Shown piece by piece: positions 35,478-47,336 of a stretch of DNA of 64,000 nucleotides (position 1 is the first letter of the stretch; each line of letters starts with the position of its first letter). Origin of the DNA: Paragyromitra xinjiangensis (Eukaryota; Ascomycota; Pezizomycetes; Pezizales; Discinaceae); assembly GCA_038503065.1 (NCBI GenBank), contig JBCAMK010000011.1, positions 1,674,001 through 1,738,000 of the forward strand, read 5' to 3'. The notes beneath the pieces were generated by a model. That model made no database searches and had not been told where the DNA came from. It was given only the letters and a program-made list of their open reading frames with translations. Position numbers and translations under genes: made by a program.

Positions 35478-38400
35478 GCGGATAAAGAGCAATATTCCCT
35501 TGATCGGGGATCTGGGATCTTCGAAGGGTGGGTGGAAGGATAGAGGTTGGAGATGCTAGGAGTTTTGGATGGACTTTGGGAGTTAAATTGCAAGATATTT
35601 TTTATTTCCTTGGAGTGTTTCTGTCTTTGTTTTTTGTTTTTTGGGGGCGTGCGGGATGAGTAGCATCTTGAGTTAGGGGATGAGGTAACAAGGGTCGGAA
35701 ATGCAGTGGTCCAGTATGGTTGCGAATGATATAAATCTTTTAGTCCTTGGTGCCATGAATAGCGTTTCTGACGTCGAGCTTCCCAGGTGAAAACAACCCT
35801 ACTAATTTGATAAACAAAAGCATAGTTATATAAAAGCTGGTGAGGGGGAAAAAATGAAACGTAAAAATGATGTATTCCTAAGTATTAGGGTCTTCTGGAA
35901 TGGTGAATTTCCTTTAGGTCTCAAAGAGCGCTATTCGGGGTGATAATAATGTTAGTAGGTGATGGGTAGGGGATACAAGGTGCCCAAACGCAGGAGACAA
36001 CAACCAGCCTCTCGCAGATACTGTAGAAATGGCGAAACTCCATGGTCTCGGATCGTAAGACTGAATCTTGGGTGTGCTAGAGGAGCTAATGTGGTATTCT
36101 TGGTTTGAAACACTAGGGAGGTACTTGCTTCGGTGTTGGTATTTGTGTTTTATCTTAACTCTTTCTTCACTTAATATGGAGACCGTGGTGTTTGACTTTT
36201 TGTTCTTCCCTCGATGAATCTTTTAGAGAAAAATTTCCTTCGTTGATCTCGGCTCGCATAGCATCATGATATAGCGGAAATCCATAGGTGAGTTTTCCTA
36301 GAAACTATTACAGAATTTTATCAGGGGATGGTGGGACACTAATTTTTGTTATTTCATATGTGCTTGTTGAGAAGGAAACTTTTCTGAACGCATGTTTTAG
36401 TTGTGTGTTGTGGGAAACATCATATTCAGAATCTGTAGGGAGGCTAGAGGCTCAAGAGATATCGATGCTTAGATGATGTCCGTTGTGTTGAGTTATGCCG
36501 CGCATTGTCCCTGACGGCAAGCTATTCGTGTTAAAGATCGACTAGAGCTGATGATTCGTGATCCTCTTAATCTTGTATACGCTTGAGGTATCGAGTGGGA
36601 ATCAAAAGAACTAATATCTTCATGGTCGGAAATTATTGCTAACCGTCAAGTGCATTCTGTTGGCGAGGAGGTTTCCCGTTTACCCCCTTCGGCATTGATG
36701 CAGGAAGGTGCCAATATCTCATGATGTTACGTAAAACTAAGAGGTAGCAAATTTTCGCGAAGCTCAAGACTATAGATCAACAATACTTAGATAGGCGGGG
36801 GATCACGTACAGAATTGAAATTATAGAAAAATGATGTTCTGGTTGTATTAGGTAGTTCCTCGTCTTGATCGTTAGAGGAACATCCCGAAGAATTCAATCA
36901 TGATCAGCTGGTAGGGGGAATCCTTATAGTTTGGTATCGGGAAGTTATAAGTTATAACTATCTAGTGGCACACGTCTATCAATCTCTTTTTATCTGGGTC
37001 TATTGTTTGCTAAAAGAGCTGGGGTAAGGTGAAATTTGCGAATCTTGAAGGCCGACAAGTAAAAATAGCTGTCATTCCCTTCTGTCTATGTATATGGAGA
37101 GCTGATATCTTATGGTAGTGAGTTAGGACCGCAAACCGATAAAAGAACGATGAATATTTCGGGACCTAATTGTCTCTCGCTTAGTACGGATTTTCGTAGA
37201 GAGTGAGAAGCTAGGAGATTGTACATACCGTTGAGGCCCTTATTATAATGAAACATTTCTCTAGCTGCCGCTAAAGAGTTATCATAGTATTGGGTCTTAA
37301 GGCACTAGTAGGTGAATATGTGCTTATTGTCACGTAAGTCTTTAGTTTTGGGGTTTCTAGACATGCTGGTTGTCAATAGGGATAGTAATGATACCAAAGA
37401 TATGACCCAAAACAAGATGAGTAGGCATGTAGCTAAGTTCCAAGGTAACTGCTTCGTTGACCTGTAACGTTTTAGGATCCGGATCAGTTATCTCGAAATA
37501 TCGACAAAAATTCTGCTCATCCAATAAGAAAACCAAGGGGTCATCCTTCCAGCAGAAGTTGTCTCTATTTATATGCGGTCGTGTTGTAGCTCGTACCATA
37601 CATTGCAAGAACCAAGATCTGCACGATTACTTTGATGGAGCAAGCTTTTGCAATACTGTTCAATTGAGTGATGTTCAACGAAGAAAGAAAAAGAAAAAAT
37701 ATTTGTCCGGTTATTTGTTTGGCCGTACTTGTTTTCATAATTAACTTTTCATTCAAAACTTTTGGACATGGTAGAAATACAGAAGCCAAGGGGGATAATC
37801 CACAGTTACGTTCTAATAATCGTTGAAACAGCGCTAGAGCTCTGAAATCTACCTGGATTCTTTCTGGGAAATTCCATTTTGGCTCTACCAAGGTTGAGTA
37901 TCGTTTCCTAGGCATTGTTGGGACGAACGGCTATGAATACACCTAGTTTAGGTATTGTGTCTTCAATTCATATATATAGACAATTGGGTATTTGATGAGG
38001 GCTCAGGAGGCCTTGTGCTACTTGAAGTATTTCTTGTTAGCTTGTTTCTCACGTGATATCCATTAAGGGTAGCAACTGGCCTTTAAAGCAGTCTCTTGAT
38101 ATTAACTGGTAGGTGCAAGGAACAATTTTCTTCGGATATTCTGGTGATTAAATAGGATGCCTACCTTACCTTGCCTTGTCCATCAGGCTTCGGGGGGAAA
38201 GCTATAATCATAAAATCATAAATATCTGATAGGATGTGTAGTTAGTAGTGCTAAAAAAGATAACCAAACAGTGAAAACAATACCACCAACGGTAAGGGAG
38301 GAGGGGTAGCCCTTATTTTATGGCGTACGAATACGGCCCAGCACCCACTAGAGGAAAAAAAGAAAAAAGAAAGAAAAGAAAAAGAAAAAGAAAAAGCTGT

Positions 38401-41400
38401 TTTCATGTAACAGGTGTGACAGGTTATGCACGATTGTATTGTGTCACGGCCACCTTATCCTTTTGTTTGTATCTATACTCCTGAAATGTTAATAAATCTG
38501 GTTGGAGGCTGCCACCCATGCTCATACATAATACTCCCCACAAGGTTTAGTGTCTAGGAAACAAAACTCAGCGATTCGTTCAACCTTTTTCCGGCTGAAA
38601 GCTAAGTTGAAAAGACTGCTGAGGTTAGCCGATGGCACAGTGAATAGCAACCCACATATAATGAACTAGAAGGAAAACATGGCACTTCTCATTACCGGCG
38701 CCCACAACCGTTCAAGAACTAATTGTATGGAGTAAAAGTGATCACCTCTGCATAGGTGATAGTCAGCGTGCAAGGCCCTCCAATCGTCGACGTTTTTTTT
38801 TCAAATCGCAGAAATTGAACTGTAAAGCGAGGTTGGCTCGGGGGATCATTTCCGCCCCTGCCCTTTCTAAAACTGTAATAACGCTAATGTGAGATGGATC
38901 ATTCAAACTGTTTCTCGAAAACTAATTGGCTTATGGGAGTGTATGTTGCGTGTGTATATTGCGACTGTTGGGTGAAGTAAGCCCTTGCTCGCCATAGTGA
39001 TTTAATAATACTTGAAAAGTATTTGGGAAGGACAGATAATAATAAAGATTAGCTGATATTCTAGGTAGACATCCCGCGGAATGGCGGTACCCCCAGCAGC
39101 ATTATCATCGAACCTTCTCCTTATAAATTGTGTTAACGTGATCCGACTCGACCCCCTCAGATAATATGGATGATAATATTACTCACGGTCTATGGTGTCG
39201 GACTCTTTTTCCAGCGATCAGCAGGAGCGTGGATTCGATCTAATATCGAAAAAAAGCAAGAAAGATCCCGCGGTGAGAAAACAGTGCAGAAATAGTGTTG
39301 TTGATTGGCTTACCAGGCCGTCGAGATTTGTAACCTTAAAGTAGCGAGACGCACATCGTCTGCAAAGCCCTCTGTGGGTTGGAATCGAAAGGCCAAGATT
39401 ATTGTTTTTGAAACTGCATATATCCTAGTCGATTTCGAATTTTGAATACGCCTACTCACCTGCCTCGCTATGTTTCGAGTGTTTATTTTTACAGAAAACA
39501 TATAATCAGTATTAGACACGGCCAACTAACTAGAGTTGTGAGGCCGGCCCGGTCCGGCGAGGGTATTCGTTTACCTTAAACGATTATGCTGCCGTGCTCG
39601 GTGTGTTTGTCTGCTGCCATGATGTGTCTGGTAGTGCTGGAGGACACTGGTGCGACCTGAAACACCAATCAGCATCATCATCGTCTCTGGCTCCCGGCGA
39701 TGGAGCGGCTTTTCGAGTGATCTTGAATGCCACTTTCTATCACTAGCCTTGCATCATTTTACTCATTTTGGTGATAGTACATCACTGTTGTCTTTTTTGT
39801 GGCCTCTGGCGAGACTCTGATGGAGCTAGGTGATGACGCAATTAGTAGCTTGAAAAGTGAAACCAACATCGACTCTGGAAATTGTATAGCGCCTCTGGCA
39901 TCAACGATTTTGCGCGGGAAGCTGCCTTGAGAACACGATCTTTCATGCCGGCACCCGTCTTGTTGTCCTAAGTAATGGAGTGCATGAGATGAGGTTGTCT
40001 CAATAGGTTGATATTTGAAATCTATTCGAACCCTGTTTCCGTAACGAAGGATTTCTGTAAACGGCTAGAGTTCGTACTACTGGAGTAGGGGACCTGCCAG
40101 CAGCACCTACCAGAATGTCACTACCACACGAGCGAAGAAATAGATGTCTGCGCTGGAGCTGTAATACGCTGTGCAAAGTTGAAGCGAATAGCAGCACCGG
40201 ATGTAAACCCGCCTAACCGAGCTTGTATTAAGCTCCGTGTGGTATTGAGATGTGGGTTTTTCTGGAAGGAAATTCGTATGGCCCCAGATTTAATCATCAT
40301 TAGCTGCTTAGCCTTATGGATGATTCGGGGCGCCGGCATACCGGTCCTTTGCGTTGCCATTTGGACGTGGTAAACATTAAACGACCTTACTTCAGCAGCT
40401 CCATCGTAAGGTATATTCTATCACAATCTCCCTCTTTGTGTGTACTCTAAGGTAGAAAAATCCTTGTGTAGCTAGTTTAGTTTGGTGATATACTGGTGGG
40501 TGATCGTGCTGTAGCCCTTCTCGCGAGAATGCAGTGGTTTATCGGTATTTTTTTCTTCTTTTCGTCGAGCGACAGTGAGAAAAAACGCTAGTTAGAAATG
40601 GGAATGACTTTAGGCCCCCCACCTTCGGGTTGATCAAGAAGTCCAACATGTTACAACAAGAATCTGCAGTGCCGCCAAGTTTCCGAGACAGTGACACGTC
40701 CGATAATTGCGACCTGAGATCACTAAAGTCTTGTATGTAGCTAGAGAGAGCGGTGTTTCTGCCAAAACTGATTTGATTTGCAACGAAAGCATATGTGTGA
40801 ACGAAGTGAATAGGAATATTGCAGGAATTGGACTGATCACAAGGCTGTCCTAAAAGCTAATGCTACCCTCTCGAAAGGATTGATTGCTGCCATAAATGGC
40901 TACAATTTACGAGAGCCTATATTTCAAGATTCGCCACTCCTTATTTCAACGTCTCAGGGTGGTAGGATAGGTACATGTGGTTCTCATAGGTCTCCTTGAA
41001 TCGACTCTATCACAGTCAACGAATTTCAGTCACGCACCTTGGTCAAATCGTCACGCCTAAACAGAGTGGATCGTTAGGCAAATGAATCACAAGTATCCGT
41101 GGTGTTCGGAACGGGGAATTAATAAATCAAGCCAGAACTTGAGGAGCCAATAGAATGGAAAGGCAACGGGGAAAAACAAAACGGCTGCGGTGAGTGTTTT
41201 TCGAGAGGGGTTTCTTGGGCTGTGGGCTCTCCCTCTAGCTTTGCAACAACAATCCCTCTCTAGGAAAACGCTACTACTCTCTTTCTCCTCCCATCTTCAT
41301 CTTCATTATCAATTGAAATACTTTCTCTATCGTTGTTTCTCTGTTGGAATTGGTTTCTAGGTCCCGTTATCATCCGTCGCCAACCACTGCATCAGATCCA

Positions 41401-41408
41401 CCTGCAAG
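35478..41408. other. 5.9 kb gene desert
   Basis: No supportable gene was found. A purine tract of repeated GAAAAA units lies at about 38351-38397. The frame at 37565-37915 (minus, 116 codons, with an ATG) is the longest candidate but has no domain, no supporting splice pattern and a competing frame on the other strand. The last 200 bases before 41408 are pyrimidine-rich (CTCTCTTTCTCCTCCC type), typical of a fungal promoter or 5' leader for the coiled-coil gene. Confidence 0.5.
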
Positions 41409-43947
41409 ATGCCGCTCTGGTATCATCCTCCACCAGTCCTCGTCGAGGAAGGCACTCCTGCTACGTACGTTAACTCTTTTTTCATCCCAATCCCTTGGGT
41501 TCCCGCTGACTTATGCATTCTTCTGCAGCTCCGGGTGCCCTGTTAATCCACCTTTGTATTACCACCCACCTCCAGTTTGTGTTGACCCCTCCGAGGATGC
41601 GGTTGTTCCACCTACTGGGACTGCTCCTCCTCCTGGTGCCTGTCCCACCTCCCCTCGTGTGGCAAGCTTTCCTAGTAGCTTCCCCCCTACAGGTGCTGCT
41701 CCACCACTTAATGGTGTCTTTGGTGGTTTGCCTTCTACAATGCCGGGAATGTATCCTGCGCCTTACCAAGGTAATATACCTGGCTACCCTCAGACAGCCT
41801 ATGGTGGTTTCCATGCCGCTGGAAATTTCGGTTCCAATATGACGCCACAACCTGCTGGCGCTGGAATTTTTGCCGCTGGTTACTCAACACAGCCTCCACA
41901 AGGACCTCCCACTGCCCCTGTTGATTTTCATACAGGTTCTGCGCCTAGGTCCCCAAAACTAAATGCTACTGGATTTACCACTCCTCGCCGATTCAGAGAG
42001 CGAGTCTATTACTACGATGATAAAACCGGAGAAGTTCATCTAGACGACCCTGATAGCCCAACTGAGCGTCTTGTCAAACCTGAACAATCTCTTCCCTTAC
42101 CACAATTTAACACTCCTCGCTCAAACTCAAGTCATCAAGGCCGAGCATACTATGTTGACGAAAAGAGTGGGCGTAAAATCACTATTGCCCCGAATGCAAT
42201 CCCGAGTAGTCCCCGCCCACAGCGTAGGTCTCGCCACCTTGAACTGACCAGGGAGGGCAGCGGAGAATTTGAGGTGAAGCTTTGGCGGGGAGGTGATCAT
42301 AGATGCGAGAAAAAATTCCGAGTTTCAAGCGGTCCAGGAGGTGATGACGATGTTGATATCAAGCTCAGTGAATGTCAAATCTGTGAAAATCACGACCATG
42401 ACAAGGACCAACTTGATGAAGTAGAACGCAAACGGCTGCACCAGGGGCTTGCCGCGAAAGCTGATGAACGAAAACTCAAAGAGAAAATCCGTCAAGAAGA
42501 ATACGCAAAGATGAAAGCTGACGAGAAACTCAAAATAGAGATTCGCGAGGAGCTCAAGCGCGAAGATCTACAGCGTCAAGAGTCGATACGCATGCAGAGA
42601 CTTCAGGCTGAACAGCAAGCTAAAAAAATGGAGGCTGAACGCCAAGCAGCCGAAGAGCTAGAGAGGGAACGTATCCGCAAGGAGGTTGAGACTGAACTTG
42701 AGAGACGCAACCAAATCCGCAGGGCCGAATTGGAGGCAGAGATGAAGATACAAGAGAGGATCCGAGAGGAGACTAGGCAGCGGGAATTTGCCAAGGATAT
42801 GGAAGAGAAAAGACAGGCTTGCTTGGTTAAGCTGGAAGAAGAAAATAGGAAAAAAATGGAGGAAAAGGCCAAAGAAGAGGCCAGAGAACGTGAACGTACA
42901 CTCCAAGAGGAGCGAGATAGAATTCGTCAGGAGGTTAACGCTGAGTTGACAAAGAGGGAACAGGCTCGTTTGGCCGAAATTGAGGCCGAGAAGGTACGGA
43001 AGGAAGAGGCTAGGAATATGGAATTAGCGATGGAGGCGGAAAAGAGGAGATTACTTAACCTTGCTGAAATTGCAGCTGAAGAGAAGCGGAAAGCCGAAGA
43101 GGATGCTCACCAACGTAAACTTGAACAGGAGAGGCGTGCTAGGATCGAAGAGGAGAACAAGATTCGCCGAGAGGAATGGGAGCGGCTCCGAGGCGAGGAA
43201 ATGCAACGCATTCGGGGAGAAATCATGAAAGAACTTAACGAAGCAGAGGCAAAGAGAATCCATGAAGAGCGTATTAAATTCGAAGCCCTCAGACTCCAGC
43301 AACTTGAAGCGGAACGTATTAGATCAGAGGAACAGGTTCGCCTTCGTGTCGAAGCTGGAAGAGAAGAGCTAAGAAGGGAGCTTCGCCAAGAATGGGAAAA
43401 AGATGAACAAGCCAGGATTTTGCGACTTGCAACAGAGGCCGCCGCTCTCAAGGCAAAAACGGAGGCAGAAAATCACGCCAAAGAACAAGCTCGCATCCGC
43501 AATCTTGCTGAAGCCCAGGAGCGTCAAAAGATTCGGGATCAGATAGCGCATGAAGAAGCTGTCAAGAGGCAACAACGCGAACAAGCCGAAGTAGAAATGA
43601 GAAAACAGGCGCGAGCCCATGCGATTGCGTTGGAGCAGGAGAAGGTTAGGGCTGAGGCGGCAAAGCTCAAGAAACAGCGCGAGGATGAAGCAGTAATGGC
43701 GGCAGCTATCGCAGCAGCGAAAGCAGAGGAGGACGAAATTAGGAGGATTATTCGGGCGGAGATGAAGGAGGATATGAGGAAGGCTAGGGTATGGGAAGAG
43801 GGGCAGTTTGAGGGATCAGAGCCGACGGATAAACATGGAGGTAATAAGGCTAGTTCTAGTGCTGTAGATGGTTTCATGTCCCCTCCTCCGCAAAGGGAAA
43901 GGGTGCAGTTGCACTGGGAAACAGATTTTGGGGAGCAGTATCATTAG
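41409..43947 (+). CDS. coiled-coil / single-helix protein of about 824 residues
   Basis: I place the start at ATG 41409, not in the open frame that begins at 41344, because that frame opens with TTG and runs through a clear intron. Exon 1 is 41409-41464 (MPLWYHPPPVLVEEG), the intron is 41465-41528 (GTACGT, branch CTGAC, CTGCAG), and exon 2 is 41529-43947. The first ~200 residues are Pro/Gly-rich and repeat the YHPPPV motif once in each exon. Two similar short motifs follow (YYYDDKTGEVHL and AYYVDEKSGRKITI). A conserved-looking block (EFEVKLWRGGDHRCEKKF) precedes a CQICENHDHD sequence. From about residue 310 to 800 the chain is almost pure Glu/Arg/Lys/Gln/Ala helix. The family is unknown to me; a structural or scaffold role is inference. 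Matches to other E/R/K-rich helices will be compositional. Confidence 0.82.
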
Positions 43948-44213
43948 TTGGATACATCTAAACCCAGGAATTTACCTCAGAAGGGGAGAAGTATGCAGCG
44001 AGTGGGATCGAAAGCAATACATGAAAAAGCAAGGTACATAGTCGATGTCACGAGCTAGTAGCTTAATTTTGGTTTTGTTATAAGGTTGGATACGCCTGTG
44101 CTTATGCCTTGTAGGTCTTGATGAGAGTCCAGTAATGCAAAAAACTAGATAAATCAAATTTGTTTAACTCTTGTAAGGCCTGAGTTCAAGGTAACCCCGC
44201 TTTGATAAGCAAA

Positions 44214-44240
44214 TGGTGGTGGTGGTGGTGGTGGTGGTGG
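44214..44240. repeat. (TGG)9 trinucleotide microsatellite
   Basis: Nine uninterrupted TGG units are followed by TAGTAGTAA. The run is non-coding and lies 270 bp downstream of the coiled-coil gene. Confidence 0.95.
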
Positions 44241-44280
44241 TAGTAGTAATTCATTCAACGCCCATAAGCACTACTCCTGT

Positions 44281-44460
44281 AAGCGTTGAAACAGTGGGCA
44301 ATTAGAAGGTAGGAATAGAGTCGATTGCTCGCTTGCTAGAGGTAGGCAGTATGGCTCATATCTAAATACTCGAGTAATAGCCCTTGGGTGCCCGCTTCTC
44401 GTACTAGTCTCTATTAAAGCTACGCCTAAGCAATTCGGTATTAGGAAGCTTCCCCAGCAA
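44281..44460 (+). repeat. diverged dispersed repeat, copy A
   Basis: This stretch aligns by eye with 62050-62250 on the same strand. Shared blocks include GGAATAGA, GATT(G/A)CT(C/T)GCTTG(C/T)TAG, TATCTAAATA, GGGTGCCCG and GTATTAGGAAGC. Many differences are C/T or G/A transitions. There is no coding capacity. It is probably a remnant of a small transposon; termini are not defined. Confidence 0.65.
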
Positions 44461-45040
44461 TAATTGTTGAAATATATAGCTCTCATGTGACCGACAGTGC
44501 TTTGCACGGTAAACAGCGTAGATTGTGGAAGGTCTTAGCATATATGCGAGTAAACCTTATCGAGCCTATGCTGGAGTCAAGTCGAGCCTATCAGACGGAC
44601 CTTCTCACTGCCAGACCCAGTGTTCCACAACAGTTGGTGCTAAATTTTCTCGTGCAAATAAGCGCCGAGATCGCTCACTTGCTCGCTTCCTCGACCAAAG
44701 ATGAAATCCTTGTATGTATAGGGTGGAATAAATCTCCGTTTGGAAAGTATTGAAACCACCCAGTTATAACGCAAACGGAAACAGTGATTTTGTAAGGCTT
44801 TGGGCCACAGTCCAGGTGTAAGACACTGAATACTGTGAAACACAAACTCTACAAGGGTCGGGGAATGAATCAATTGATGCATTGTCCATACAACGAAAAG
44901 AGGTGAATGAATCAATTGATTCATTAACAAGGGAGGTCTGTGGTAAATGTATCATGATACACATTATCCTACACATTAACACAGGATGTCTATGGTAAAT
45001 GTGTGAGTAAATGGATCATGAAAGGTGTATTTGGTGAAAG

Positions 45041-45186
45041 GCATCAGTAATAGTGTAGGTAAAAGCATCAGGGAATGTGTACTAAGCGAAAAGCATCAGT
45101 AATAGTGTAGGTAAAAGTATCAGGGAATGTGTAGCTGGGAAAGTTGTCAGGAAATGCATCTGGAAATGCATCTGGAAATGCATCTG
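45041..45186. repeat. tandem arrays inside the second TIR element
   Basis: A 52-bp unit beginning GCATCAGTAATAGTGTAGG occurs at 45041-45092 and again from 45093. It is followed by three copies of the 12-bp unit GAAATGCATCTG (45151-45186) and a partial fourth. Such subterminal arrays are often transposase-binding regions. Confidence 0.9.
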
Positions 45187-45254
45187 GAAATGTGCACATT
45201 ATAACATTTTGTCCTTGAGGTAAACCTAAACTAGACTAATTACATATGAAATGG

Positions 45255-45322
45255 TGGCTCAGTGGTATAAGTAGCATTTAGGTAATACAACAGCAGCAGT
45301 TCAATCCCCCATCCCAGCTTTT
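45255..45322 (+). ncRNA. tRNA-like Pol III module inside the second TIR element
   Basis: An A-box match TGGCTCAGTGG (45255-45265) is followed 33 bp later by a B-box match AGTTCAATCCC (45298-45308) and a T5 run (45318-45322). The order and spacing are those of a tRNA gene, but the arms do not fold into a proper cloverleaf. It is degenerate or SINE-like. The same arrangement in the other element argues against chance. Transcription is not shown. Confidence 0.5.
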
Positions 45323-47033
45323 TATTAATGCGCTTTTTTCCCTTAAAATGGCCAGTAGGAAATATTAAAAGTGCAATAATGAATCATTTGATTCATTTGC
45401 TTTTCTTTTACTGTCTTAATTATATGGGCAATGAATCAATTGATACATTTTTGCGCCTTTATAGGGTAATGTGTATGTAAATGAATCATTTTGCACTTTT
45501 GATTCATTTACAGATTCATTTTGGGATTCATTCTATGATTCATTTACCTATGTCTTTTGCCATCCCATTTCCCCATATATTGATTTGATACATTTACTGA
45601 TGCCTTTACCCACACAAGATTTTTAAGGGAATAGTATGCATTTACTGATGCTTTTCCCCATACAAACCTTGTGAGGGGATTATGATGCATTTACCGATTC
45701 ATTTCCCGCCGTTGTAGAGAAAGGCAAGTGTGTATATCAAGTATGAAGATGATCAGAAGAAGGAAAGACTGAGTGGAGGGCTATATATATAGCCTCCTAG
45801 ATATCATTTCGTGACAAATTTATTCCCATCCTGAGTACTACCAAAAAATAGTCGTATATCTAACAGTGTAGAAGATGAGGCTTCCTAAACCTAGTGCAAC
45901 TAGTGTCGATTACACGAATGAGCCTTGGCGCTCGGCTGGGCAGATCTAGAAGGAATAGCGGAGGCAGTACTGCAGTATCAGTAATAATAAAAAGAGGTTT
46001 ATTGTACGCAGGACCTACATTGCTATCTATTTCAAATTAGGCTTACCATTCATTTCTTGTAATCCTTCCAGATAGATCCCTCTATTGAGTACCTTATTAG
46101 ATCGCTATTTTTAAAAATATGGATACAGAGCAGTGCTAAAGTCATGTGTTAACCCCTTCTAGCAAAGGACGGCGGCTCCATCGCACGTTTTGTCTTGTTC
46201 ATCCCATTGGGCGAGTACAAAGGTCCCCTTTACTTAGATATACTACACAATGGGTGGTTTCTAATGCATGTTCCCATTCCCATACCATCCCCTAGTAGTT
46301 GCCAAACTCTCTCCGGAGACAACGTTATCCAAAAACCACATCTACTATAGTGGTTTACTTCGAGCGATAAACCATGACTGAAATTAGCACGAACGTTTGG
46401 GAGTTCCCCCTATTTGTAATTTCATATTACGCATAGTATCGTACATATAGAAATATTTGCCATGGTGGGATAGACCTAAGGCTTAGGGAATACGGGGAGG
46501 TAAATACAAATCTTAAGCACTAAATTTCGAAGAAAGATCGGGCGGCCGAGACGACGGATGCGGTTTTAGATGATAGCTGGCAAGGCCGAAGCCAATTTTT
46601 AGCTTCTCTTGGAGGATCAGGCAAGAATTAACAAACAGAAGCGAGATTTTTCGAAGCATGTCATAGATAGGTAATACATGGTATGTCACTCGAGATACCG
46701 CTCTAAGGGTATAGTAGTCTTTGCGAAAGCCTCTTTGGGACGAAGCCAAGGAGCTAGCGAGGAAAATAGTGTTGGGGTTCACTTACGCATACGCATTCCA
46801 AAAGGATGGGTAAACGAAACTTGATAGGAAAATATATGAAAGGATAGCAGCATATGGTGAAATGAAAATTCTTGTTATTAGGTGTTGAAAATAGGGTTTC
46901 TGATAGAAGGCTCCTGTCTCATGCCTAGCCTTCGATTCTCGGCGTCATGGGTCGTTCCTCACGTGTGTTTAGGTGGAATTCCACACCCCCAAATAATAAT
47001 TCCGAAAAAATAGGCTAGGCATGAGATACAGAA

Positions 47034-47120
47034 GGTTCTAGTGGAGAGGACATCGAGTGGACCGAAGGTGAAGAATTTTCCTGCACTAGTATGCATACAC
47101 TGTCTATAAATTTGAACCTG
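47034..47120 (-). repeat. diverged dispersed repeat, copy B1
   Basis: The reverse complement aligns with 56950-57050 on the plus strand. Shared blocks are TCAAATTTATAGA, CATACTAGT(G/A)CAG, AAAATTCTTCA, GATGTCCTC and CACTAGAAC(C/T)T. Both copies are non-coding. Differences are mainly transitions plus small indels. Confidence 0.65.
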
Positions 47121-47179
47121 CACTGCAGTCGAGTCAATAAATCAAGTTTTCTCCGTCTCCTGATCCCTATTTTCACATA

Positions 47180-47336
47180 CCGTATAGTTTCGAGCGATAC
47201 CCCCGGGGGGATCTCGCGCAACCAGGAGGGTGGTGGTACCTATAAACGAGGCTGAAGGTCCTTCCCACCAATCAAAAGTTTCTATCCCTCTTGGTTCCGC
47301 GGGATCTCCCCGGGGGTATTGCCCGAAACTATACGG
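47180..47336. mobile_element. hairpin-like MITE, 157 bp, TA target duplication
   Basis: The ends start CCGTATAGTTTCG and form inverted arms of about 50 bp (left from 47180, right to 47336) with a handful of differences, mostly A/G or C/T. The element is flanked by TA on both sides (47178-47179 and 47337-47338), as expected for Tc1/mariner-type insertions. The unpaired centre is about 55 bp. No coding capacity is present. Confidence 0.82.

Larger units (their letters stand above)
43948..44846. other. intergenic region with diverged repeat and microsatellite
   Basis: This is the 3' flank of the coiled-coil gene. It contains a (TGG)9 microsatellite at 44214-44240 and, from about 44281 to 44460, one copy of a dispersed repeat whose partner is at about 62050-62250. 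No gene is recognised. Confidence 0.6.
44847..45719. mobile_element. non-autonomous TIR transposon (873 bp) with tRNA-like core
   Basis: The left end starts CTCTACAAGGGTCGGGGAAT and the reverse complement of the right end starts CTCTACAACGGCGGGAAATG; both continue into GAATC. The first seven bases equal those of the element at 19191-19765. The interior is packed with GAATCAATTGAT, GCATCAGTAA and GATTCATTTAC words in both orientations. It also holds a 52-bp tandem duplication (45041-45141) and a 12-bp tandem array (GAAATGCATCTG, three copies, 45151-45186). The flanks show AAA on both sides, a possible 3-bp target duplication. A tRNA-like Pol III block sits at 45255-45322. No protein-coding frame is present. 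Confidence 0.78.

Noticed and set aside
37565..37915. 116-codon minus-strand frame with ATG
   Set aside because: No domain, no splice context, and an overlapping frame on the other strand. It cannot be told from chance.
41344..41408. Upstream start for the coiled-coil gene
   Set aside because: The frame opens with TTG, and the reading runs through a GT-AG intron with a CTGAC branch. ATG 41409 plus splicing gives a better N-terminus.
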